DNA of 64,000 nt from Kingdonia uniflora. Its lineage: Eukaryota; Streptophyta; Magnoliopsida; Ranunculales; Circaeasteraceae. Of this stretch, positions 55,353 through 64,000 are shown in pieces. The first letter of the stretch is position 1; each line of letters begins with the position of its first letter. The stretch is from NCBI GenBank assembly GCA_014058105.1, contig JACGCM010002194.1, forward strand, positions 599,939 to 663,938, written 5' to 3'. The notes beneath the pieces were generated by a model. It saw only the letters and a list, made by a program, of their open reading frames with translations, searched no databases and was not told the DNA's origin. The position numbers and the translations under genes are program-made.

Positions 55353-56500
55353 TGTAATGACGTATTTTCAGGGAGGAAAACCTTTGCCAATACTTGTTCA
55401 TAAGGATTACATAATAAAGAGCAAATAACTAAGATTTTACGTGGAAAACTCAGTAGAAACTAAGAAAAACCATGACCTCGAGGAGGATTTGTTGAAAAAT
55501 CTAGTAGATGCTAGTTATTGCAAGTTTTCAAAGTATTGCTAGTATTTAGGATAAAGAAATGTCAGACTTACGGTCCTTAAGAGCCAATTATCTGCCTGCA
55601 TTTATAGTATATACAGACAGTTTACAAAAAGAAAGAAAGATTCTCCTATTCTGGGGTAGTGGGCAAACTTTGCGGATCTCTAACAGTTCCTTCTTGACTG
55701 GGCTGCAACGGCTACTTTTAGTAAATCGAGGACTCACAGAATCTTCTAGAATGTTGAGCTGTCTTTGACTATAGAGTGCTGAGCTATCTTTGACTATAGA
55801 ATGTTGAGCTGTCTTTGACTATAGTGCTTGAGTATTTTTTAACTACAGAGTGTTGGCTTATGCTTGTCGAATCTGGGGAATATGATACTATAATCGCCCC
55901 ATTCTCGACTGAAGTACTTGTAGTTGTATAGAGATGAAAACTGAAATCTTCAAAAGTTGCCAAATATCCTCAGAGGTCAGCATATGTCATTACCGAGGTC
56001 AAGGTGAACTGTATCTGGTCAAGTTGGTTTTGAGGCGTAATTAATGTTGTTCATTGAATGTAGTTTAAGGATGCCAGGTATAAATAAGAGGTTTATGGAA
56101 GGTAGATGGTGTTGTTTTGTGGAATGAGGTCACCACAAGTATGGTTTATTATGTGGTCTGGGGTTGAAGACGGCGAGTGTTCTGACGAAAACTGGCACAG
56201 ACCGAGAGAGGAAAAATTGTTATGTGATTGGATCAAAGTATTAGGGTGGGGATAAAAATGAAACAGAGACAAGTTGTGTCTGCTGGAAATAGTGGTATCA
56301 TCATGCAGTTGTGAAGGTAATGTATGGTATCAGTGGGGGGGGGTGAAAGGATAATTGTCGATGTTGTTGATAAAGATTTAAAGTTGGATGGGCGTCCAGA
56401 AATCTTGCCGAACGTGTGAGTTGTCTTGTAATTTTTTGTTTCCTTTTTCCTGCTAAAGTGTCTCTTTAAAAGTTTAGTGACTTGAGAGCCATTGAGCTTC
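55353..56500 (-). repeat. 3' LTR of element C (inner border approximate)
   Basis: The minus strand ends AAAATACGTCATTACA at 55353, the intact version of the end of LTR B. TTTCCACGTAAAATCT-, GATCCGCAAAGTTTG- and ATTCCCCAGATTCGACAAG-type words follow in the same order as in B. A TATA-like CTATAAATGCAGG lies on the minus strand at about 55597-55609. Three 25-bp tandem units (GAGCTGTCTTTGACTATAG) sit at 55751-55824. The inner border with the polypurine tract was not resolved; 56500 is an estimate. Confidence 0.75.
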
Positions 56501-58690
56501 ATGGACTAGAATGAGGCATTAATGTCTGATTCTAGTGAAACGCAAACAACAAAAATAGTGACATGTCGAAGGAAGTTAGTAATAGCAGATAAATTGTAAT
56601 GAAAGAAATGTTAAGTATTATAAATGAATGTACTCAAAAGAGATAGATGTCGAATGTGATAATTGAGAATGTAATCGAATGAATGAGATATCTAATATAA
56701 GAAAGAAGTTTATGAAATAAATAAATATGTGGTTATTGAATGTATTTGTTTCTGTGTATGTTATCGAATATTAAATATGATTAGAAAATTGTGAAACAAT
56801 TTATTTGAATATTGCCTTGTATGTAAAGTCGAAGTTAGTTGAATGTGTGAGGCCAATGACGGATTTTGAGATTGATTGATTGACTCTGACTGTGTAGAGT
56901 TTCAAAGCATAATAAATCCAGGGGAGTTTTATATTGACTGTAAGGTGTATAAATAGATATTGTTGTTTTCAGATGGATGCATTCGCCTAAAATGGTGAAA
57001 ACGAGAGGTCAGGCCCGTGATGGGGTGTTTCGACGTGTGCAGAAAATGTATTGGGTGTTGTTCAACCGATACTTTAGCTCGCGGAGCATGGAATGGTATT
57101 TTAATGATCCTGAGGAACTGGATTATGAAGGGATGAGTGAGGCAGAGGTGAAGGAGACTGAAGAGGAATTTAAGTTTTATGTAAAACTTCAATTTTGGCG
57201 TCATCCTGAACGTTGTGGTGGCATGTAGACTCGAGTAAAGTTGTTGGTGAAGAGGGAAGATGAAGCGGCAGTGAGGGGTTTATAAAGAGTAAATGCTCGA
57301 GATGTAGGCTTTTGACTGTAAAATGTTTGGCAAAATGATATGTAAGGAAAACGTTCAATATGTTTGAAGGAATGTTCATTTGTCGAATGTAAAATGTACG
57401 TGACAAACTTCAGAAATAAAAATTGTGTTTAAATGAATGTTGGTGAATAAAATGATAGGCAACTAATGTTGATTATAATCCCATAAGTATAAGAATTGGT
57501 AGGATAGTATAAATAGGGGAACTTATATGCAAAATAAATATGGAAAGATGTGTTCCATTAGGTGATGGTATGAAGTATAAAGAAAATGATGTAAATTAAC
57601 TATTAGAAAAGATTAATCGTGCACTGATAGATATGAAAGTGTCTGCATAAATTTTTAGAGAATTTCTAGGATTAAAGTACGAATGTAGAGGTTTATTAAT
57701 GGGGAGAAGATTAAGAGTCAAAGAAGTCGAGAAAAAATGCATGGGGCGTTATATTCAAGGAACTAGACGGTCACCAAGTAGTGTGACGAACAGTCACGTA
57801 GGGTCTATAAAGATGTCAGGGGCAGGCGACTGTTCAGTTCATTTGCAAACTAAAACAAAAATTGAGGGAGATAACTGTTGTTGCTCGTTACTGAAGTGGT
57901 TAGATACGATTGCTAAGGAAGAGATTTATGTATTGATCGAAAGGGCAAAACGAGCAAAACAGTGGGATACAGAAGCTGCACGAAAACAAGGTCAGTGATT
58001 CTCCCAAATTATTTCGTAGGTTGATGCACTAGTTATAGATTAATAGATAATGTGTAATGAATTGGAAAGAAATGATAAACGCCCATGGATAAGAAAGTAA
58101 AACTATTTATAGGTCTGCTAATTTGATATAGGAAATTCTGGGTGGCAATGATTCTGAGTGACGAACTTCTGGTTGTCAAAAGGGGAGAATTGGATAGATA
58201 AGTAAAAGGGATTGGGGAAGGGCGCTGTAATTACGACGCAGATGGTGGTGAGATATGCGGAGAGAGTTAGGATTTTGTGGCTATCACCGGATTTTGCTCC
58301 AGAGATAGGGAATTTATAAAATGGAAATAACTATTTTTTGGCGGGAAAAGTAAAAACATCTTCGAGAAGCTTTTGAGATTCCTGGAATTTGACAAAAAGA
58401 TAAAATTAACGAGTTATCGAGGTTACTAATGAAACATAGAAGAAACATCAAGATCTAAACAGATGGCTATTGAATGAAAAATACTAAGATGGATTCATTT
58501 ATATGAATTAGATCGGGTACTGTGTATAAGTATAAATGTGAAAAATAGTAGCAGATAGTAAAGTGAATGAGTTGTTGGAGAATTATCTCGACAACGATAT
58601 CTTTATGAATATATGAACTTAGGAATATATATATATATATGTATCACATATGGAAGATTCTAACTGTGTTAAAATATAAAATCTGATTTA
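56501..58690 (+). other. Region upstream of the antisense gene, possible 5' exons
   Basis: Two plus-strand open stretches may be 5' exons of the antisense gene: 56977-57228 (RVQKMYWVLFNRYFSSRSME; acidic end) and 57699-57990 (WLDTIAKEEIYVLIERAKRA, followed by GTCAGT). Their splicing to the main part could not be confirmed by frame. The rest is AT-rich and empty. Confidence 0.4.
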
Positions 58691-60907
58691 CAGGTTCTAA
58701 TAATGGCTAAACACATTTTAAATGACGATAAAGATATATTTGTGAGTCTCGAAGATGTCGTACCTTTGATGATCTATGTGAGAACGTGTGTGCAACAATT
58801 GGGGGGGATATAGAGTAGGTTCGAGCAATGCAGATACAGGGGGTGGGGAATAGTTTAGGGTAGTGCCTAGTGTGAATGAAGTATCTGAGGAAGAAGTGAT
58901 GGAGACTGGTGTGGATCATGAGCCTCAAGCGAGTGATGTGGAAGAAGACGAAAGAAGGGAGGGTTTAGAGAAGGGAGTGGGGATGGGGAAGAAGATGTGG
59001 AAGAAGACGAAGGAGCATGCTATGGGGAGGGTTTAGAGACTAAAGAAATTATAAAATTTAAAAAGAAATATGGTATTCCTGGGGATGTGAGACTAGAGAA
59101 GTATCAATGCGAAATGATCGACCAAGACATACTCTTAGATGGTGTTCTGGTACATCGAGAATAGATAAAGAAAGGGCTAAAGCTTCCCCTTAGGGCAGAT
59201 CAGAAAAAGTTAATGAATTTCATCGATGTAGCCCCAGGCCAATTCAATCGGAATGTATATAACCTGTTTAGGGTATGTGGTACAATAAATGGAAGACTTA
59301 AGGCTAGAGGGGGAGAAGGTAATAACTGTAGATGACTTGTATGTGTACTACACAATGAGAATGAACCCGAAGTTAAACGGGTATCGCTACTTGGTAAGGT
59401 TCTTGAAGAGGCCGATGTTTTATGATATGGTGTCAACTGGAGGTCGATACACCGAAGAACGTTTACTAGTGTCTAGAAATTATGAGTTCAATCCAAAAGA
59501 CCCAGGGGAGCCGCTTAAAAGAAAAGTGTTTCGTCTAGGTCTATGGTTAGGTAACTTAAATGATTAAGTTTGATGTATTTTCAAGTTAGATGTATGTTGT
59601 GTAAATATGTGTTTTTTCTCGATGTTGTAGCATTGAAGGAGAGCGGGAAGAAGGTAGAAGTGGAGGAAGAATTGTATAGGATAAGAAGAAGATTTTTTGG
59701 TAGGATCGATAACTTTACGACTGATCAAGATCAGTTAAGTGAAATATTTCAAGAAGCAGGGTTGAAAAGGTCGAGAACTAAAGGTTCAGAAGTGTTAATT
59801 ATTGGGGAAAAAATGCTGGCAAAGAACAAAAGAACTGCAGATGCAAGTTTTCCCTTGAGCAATCCTTAGTTGACAAGGTACAACACAAATACGGAGATCG
59901 ATGCTATGCTGAGGGAGTCTTTTATCAAAAACAAGAGGAAAAAGAAGGTAAATGCTGAAATACCTCCGTTGCTGAACCCGAAGAGGACTACTCGACAATC
60001 ATCATCTGAGGGTGTCGAAGGTACTGACAAACCCGCTGTTGTGGTGAGTGGGTTACCTCCACAAGGTTCTAGCAGTGCGCTTCCCAAGAAGATGACTAGT
60101 GGGACTGCGAAGAAGAAATTAGGGGAGGAATTTGATACGGAGATGTTGAAGACTATGAAGTCTTTTTCCGTCGGGGCAGATCTGCTAAAGAAAGATATGG
60201 TGGAGTGCATGGTGGGGATTGATAACTTGGATACCTTTTTAGGCGTGACACAGAGTAATTTGGTAAAGGTGAGAAATCTTAAAGCTTATGCTTGAATGAA
60301 AAGTTTTGTAAGTCAAACAAATACTCATTATATGACTTTCATGCAGATTAAGACAGTGATGGGTGAAGCAATGGGTCGTGTTGTGGGTAGTGGTGATTTG
60401 GAAAACCGGTTGGCTGCATACAAAAACATCAAGAAAGAATTGACCGCGGAGAATGTCAAGCCAAATGCGGCGCTAAATAGGTACAAGTTGGAAGCAAACA
60501 AGGCGAAGGAGGCTGCATTGGCTGAGGCAAAAAAAGTGATTGAGAAAGAAAATAAAGAAGCCTTGGCAATGCAGAAAGCCGCGTTCGAGAAAGATGTTGC
60601 CGATGTTTGAAGATTGATGGAGCTGGAGCAGAAGAAATTGCTCGATGAGATGAAAAATCGAGTGAACGAAGAAAAGCTGCAAAAGTGCCATGATGTGAGG
60701 ATGCACTTTAAGGAGTAGTTCGATGAATCTGAAGAAAGGAAAAAATATTACAAAGGAGTTGTGAAGGCTGGTGGGCTTCCATGTGATGACAGTTCAGATG
60801 ATGATGTACCCCAGACGTCGGATGGTCGTAGAGGAACTAAAGTTGTCGATAATAAAATGACGATGGAGGTCGAAGGTCATCTTCCTGGGGAAGTAGAAGA
60901 TGTGTAG
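58691..60907 (+). pseudogene. Spliced antisense accessory gene of Tat-type element C
   Basis: On the plus strand, against pol. A block at 59035-59550 reads [40 protein letters not shown] and, after one frameshift near 59305, [40 protein letters not shown]. It matches the globular block of element A and the layout of PF04195-type 'putative gypsy type transposon' proteins. Two introns are indicated: 59551-59630 and 60269-60346, both GT...AG and both restoring the frame exactly. After them follow a basic Lys/Arg region and a long coiled coil (AYKNIKKELTAENVKPNAAL, EAKKVIEKENKEALAMQKAA) and an acidic tail ending in a TAG at 60905-60907. Isolated stops occur (59867, 60608, 60716). The role is unknown; the coiled coil suggests oligomerisation. 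Confidence 0.75.
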
Positions 60908-61449
60908 GTGCCCGAAGGCACCTTAAATGAGGAAAATTTCTGTCTGAAATGTTAAATCTGGATTAATGAACGTTGTTTTAATGAAAGTCTGTAACAAATG
61001 GTCAGTGGGACCGAAAACATTTGAATTTTATATGTGCGAAGGATTTTGGTGTTTGTTTAAATATTGTGTTAAATAACTATTTTGCATGTGAAAATAAGTT
61101 CACGAGTAGACGTGATAAAGTAATATTAGATTCAAGCAGATAAGTAAAAATGCTTGTGTGCGTAAAATGTGAAGCATGGCCAATAAATGGCAAGCAAGGA
61201 GTACCAGATGTTTATCCAGAGATAAGTATCAAGATTTAGATTTGGAGAAGAACAAGAGCTCATTAGAGATTGTTTGACAAGTAAAGAGTATGAAATAAAC
61301 TATCCTGTAATGGGATAGTGGTCGCATGAAATCCAGATAGCTTTTAGGATACTTGTGTAAGCAAGGACCCAAAAACAAATCAGGATAGTAAGTAATTATC
61401 TTGTCTTAGGCTTACTTGGTAAGTATTGATTGAGAGAAAGTGAAGTAGT
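60908..61449. other. Spacer of element C
   Basis: Non-coding stretch between the antisense gene and the tandem array. It contains a degenerate first half-unit of the array at about 61405-61449. Confidence 0.5.
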
Positions 61450-61929
61450 AAAGAGATTGTTTGTCAGATAGATAGTTGAAAAGTATAGATCGAGGACAAA
61501 TCGAAGTAGAAAGAGATCGTTTGTCATATATATACTTAAAAAGTATAAATCGAAGACAAATCGAATAAGAAAGAGATCTTTTGTCAGATATTTACTTAAA
61601 AAGTATAGATCGAGTACAAATCAAAGTAAAAAAAAATCATTTGTCATATATATACTTAAAAAGTATAGATCAAGGATAAATAAAATTAGAAAGAGATCGT
61701 TTGTCAGATATATACTTGAAAAATATTAATCGAGGACAAATCGAAGTAGAAAGAGATCGTTTGTTAGATAGATACTTGAAAAGTATAGATCGAGGACAAA
61801 TCGAAGTAGAAAAAGATCGTTTGTCAGATATATACTTGAAAAGAATAGATCGAGGACAAATCAAACTAGAAAGAGATTGTTTGTCAGATATATACATGAA
61901 AAGTATAGATCGAGGACAAATCAAAGTAG
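61450..61929. repeat. 60-bp tandem array, eight units
   Basis: Eight consecutive units of AAAGAGATCGTTTGTCAGAT... ending AGGACAAATCGAAGTAG. The last four units are the most alike and the earlier ones are more diverged. Because 60 is a multiple of 3, both strands stay open over several units, but this is not coding. The array sits between integrase and the antisense gene, where Tat-lineage elements are known to carry tandem repeats that can seed satellites. Confidence 0.93.
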
Positions 61930-61988
61930 TAAAGAAGATAATGTACAACAAATTATTTATTTAATTCGAAGTAAAAGATTACAGGGCA

Positions 61989-62720
61989 TTATCTGTAGAA
62001 GAGTTTAAGCTGAGCAGTGCACCATGGGTACTCAAGCTGAAATTTGTCTTCAGTCATAAGACAATAGGTTCCGCTATCTATTTTGCTGCATACAATGTAG
62101 GGTTCCTCCCAGTTTTCTGATAATTTTCCAAAATTCTTAGGTCGAGTATGATCTTGTATTCGTCGTAGGACAAGGTCTCCAATACCGAATTTTCGTTCTC
62201 GAACTTTCTTGTTGTATGCTTTTTTCAATGTATCATGGTAACATCCCAAACTTGCAATAGCCTTATCCCTAGTTTCCTCGATCCAATTGTGGTTGCAAAG
62301 GAGGCCGAGTTCATTGTCTTCATTTGAAATTTTATGTCGAGTACTTGGGAGATCGAGATCTGAGGGTATGACTACTTCAGTACCAAAAACCATCATGAAT
62401 GGAGTATACCCTGTTGAGACCCGAGGAGTGGTAACTAAGAAGAACCTTCTATTTCCTGATGCTGGATGGAAAGGGCCAATAATATCGATTCCTCATTGTT
62501 TAAATCGCAAAATGACATTGCTAACATGTAAGTCGAGGGTCGGGCTCTTGATGTCCTGAGCGTGGATTTGGCATTGGTAGCATTTAAGAACAAAGTCTTC
62601 GCAGTCTTATCTCATCTTGGGACAATAGAGTCTTTGTATGAATGCACGTTGAGCTAGTGATTTTCTGGAAACATGTGCACCACAGATGCCTTCGTGAAGT
62701 TCTTTGATCTTGATCTGAGC
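61989..62720 (-). pseudogene. Integrase of element C with catalytic core deleted
   Basis: The C-terminal part is open for 135 codons and well preserved: MMVFGTEVVIPSDLDLPSTR, ARDKAIASLGCYHDTLKKAY-like text, NKKVRERKFGIGDLVLRRIQ, FGKLSENWEEPYIVCSKID and YPWCTAQLKLFYR, ending at a TAG at 61989. Upstream, the start of the core is seen (GIDIIGPFHPASGNRRFFLV at about 62430-62490) and the zinc-binding part near 62590-62710. Between FFLVTT and SRVSTGYTPFMMV roughly 100 residues expected in the family are missing, removing the second Asp and the Glu of the active site. The element cannot encode a working integrase. Confidence 0.85.
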
Positions 62721-63499
62721 CTATTTTTCTGATATACATTCAATATGTGGCCCTCCTCCAGTGAGTCGATATAATATACCATTTTAAACTGCGAATCGGG
62801 GGCACTTGGCTAACAGGGATCGAGCTTCTTCTTTGTTACTGGGGAGGATGTTAGAGTTGAGGTAAGCATAAAATGGTTTTATCCAGTCTTCAGGGTCGTC
62901 ATCTTCAGTAATGGTTAAGTGGAGTGTAGACAAGATATCGAGGCTAGAATGTTCGAGGATCTCGATTTCTAAAGATCTTTTTTACTGTTTCCCAGCATGG
63001 CAGCAATGTAAGTTAAGGCATCGGCATGGCAATTTCTTACCGAGGTAAATATGAAATGGTGGCGTTCTTGAATTTTTTCATTTTTCTTAACCAGGGCTAC
63101 GTAATTAACCATTTGCCTGTTGTCTTGAAAGTTTTGTTGTAATGATTGGCGACGAGTAAAGAGTCGACATAGACTGCTAATTCATCAGCTCCGAGAGTAA
63201 GTGCAAGATCGAGACCGTGCAGATGGCTTCGTACTCTGTTCATTATTGGTAGCATAGAATTTGAGTTTGATAGCTTTCTCTATGCGATGATTTGAAGGCG
63301 TGATGAGGCTATGCCAATTTCGGAACCTTGTGGTCCTGGTGATCCGTCCGTAAAAGTGCCAACCGGAACTCTTAGACCATGAGTCTGGTTTTGCAATTGA
63401 GTCGTCGGTTAAGATTTCTTTGAGTTCTTCCCAATCTTGGTCTCCAACGGGAAAATCTGCCAAAAATTTGGCCACTGCTTGTCCATTCAAAAGAAATAT
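62721..63499 (-). pseudogene. Second RNase H of element C and linker
   Basis: The minus strand reads AVAKFLADFPVGDQDWEELK (63400-63480), then after frame changes GSEIG, SLITPSNHRIEKAIKLKFYA, TNNE, and HGLDLALTLGADELAVYVDS with LLVANHYNKTF (63120-63210). This is the additional RNase H that marks the Tat lineage, as in element A at 7925-8310. Stops and frameshifts are present. Confidence 0.75.
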
Positions 63500-64000
63500 C
63501 ATATTCCCTAAGAAAATAGACCATTGTTGAACTCGTCAAGATTTTTCCTTTTTGGAGAGTACGAGTTTGAGGATATTTTGTAATGAATTTGATGGGGTGA
63601 GCTTAGAAGTATGGACAAAGTTTTTTAGAGCTATAAACCAAGGCGAGTAATTGCTTTTCTGTGGTAGTATATCACTTTTCAGCAGGCATAAAAGTTTTAC
63701 TGATAAAGTAAATAGGTTTCTCGATGCCTGCATCATCTAAAATCAGGACAGAGCGGATGGAGTCTTTAGTTGTGGTTAAGTACATGGTGAGTAATTTGCC
63801 CTCAATAGGAGTACCCATTATAGGAGGATGCCCCAAGTATCGTTTAAGATCTTGGAATGCCATTTAAAGTCAGGAGTCCAAATAACTTTTTTGTTGTTAG
63901 TTCAAAAGAGGAGTGGGGTTACCACGAAGAAGGTAAAGAGTTTGCATCGATTAGATGAATTTTTGAATAGCGGCTATCTTGCCGACAAATTTTGAACATC
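63500..64000 (-). pseudogene. RT/RNase H junction of element C (cut by window edge)
   Basis: Frame 63672-63863 gives MAFQDLKRYLGHPPIMGTPI, LTMYLTTTKDSIRSVLILDD and KPIYFISKTFMPAEK. Frame 63536-63736 overlaps and continues with EKQLLALVYSSKKLCPYF- and HPIKFIT-like text. This is the first (RT-linked) RNase H. The same motif IYFISKT-MPA is the fusion point in element B. RT itself lies beyond the window. Confidence 0.82.

Larger units (their letters stand above)
55353..64000 (-). mobile_element. Tat-type Ty3 retrotransposon (element C), running off the right edge
   Basis: On the minus strand the order is RT/RNase H (right edge), second RNase H, integrase, tandem array, antisense gene, 3' LTR (left). 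This is the Tat/Retand layout. The 3' LTR is inserted into the BAHD gene. The 5' half (gag, protease, most of RT) lies outside the window. Confidence 0.85.

Noticed and set aside
61450..61929. Regular array resembling a CRISPR
   Set aside because: There are no spacers; units are contiguous tandem copies in plant DNA.
61670..61964. Overlapping ORFs on both strands
   Set aside because: They follow directly from the 60-bp tandem unit, which is a multiple of three and lacks stops.

Overview
The window is plant nuclear DNA, most likely from a eudicot with a large, repeat-rich genome. Almost everything recognisable is a transposable element of a plant lineage: Athila-type, Tat-type and chromovirus-like LTR retrotransposons, a CACTA element, a hAT-like element and a Helitron. 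The few non-transposon coding stretches match plant families (mid-SUN protein, carnosine N-methyltransferase family, BAHD acyltransferase, GatB, PQT3-type E3 ligase, plant mobile domain). No host gene appears intact, and I saw no rRNA, tRNA or CRISPR. The species cannot be named from the sequence.

Layout. 1-2205: gag-protease, primer-binding site (PBS) and LTR of a decayed Ty3 element on the minus strand (element H). 2225-9474: a Tat-type Ty3 relic on the minus strand (element A) whose pol lies at 6600-9474, with an extra gene on the opposite strand at 3318-6090. 9475-13245: a second Tat-type copy on the plus strand (element B), with LTR, PBS, gag, protease, RT and a piece of RNase H. 13246-16423: eroded minus-strand exons, including a PQT3-like fragment, with a 1.08 kb hAT-like insertion. 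16429-37237: an Athila-type retrotransposon on the minus strand (element E), with both LTRs and a CCCAT target-site duplication (TSD). Element E contains a 3.5 kb solo-LTR-like insertion (TSD TACCC), which in turn contains a 6.9 kb CACTA element (TSD GAT). The CACTA carries pieces of two unrelated host genes fused in one reading frame. 37243-39990: more eroded exons. 40030-46268: a plant-mobile-domain fragment followed by a broken Helitron Rep/helicase gene. 46269-48090: debris holding one GatB exon. 48091-52388: 5' LTR, PBS, leader and reading frames of a non-autonomous Athila-like element on the plus strand (element F). 52700-53460: a remnant of the Athila 3' region. 54895-55352: the 3' part of a BAHD acyltransferase, cut off by the LTR of a third Tat-type element (element C, minus strand, 55353 to the window edge). 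C has a spliced antisense gene, a 60-bp tandem array, integrase and RNase H.

The order of insertion can be read from the nesting: E entered an already decaying gene-fragment region, the solo LTR's parent then entered E, and the CACTA entered that LTR last. Removing the CACTA and one GAT restores an exact 40-bp tandem repeat unit, which confirms its borders. The two observations most worth following up are the in-frame methyltransferase-SUN fusion inside the CACTA and the spliced antisense gene shared by Tat copies A and C.
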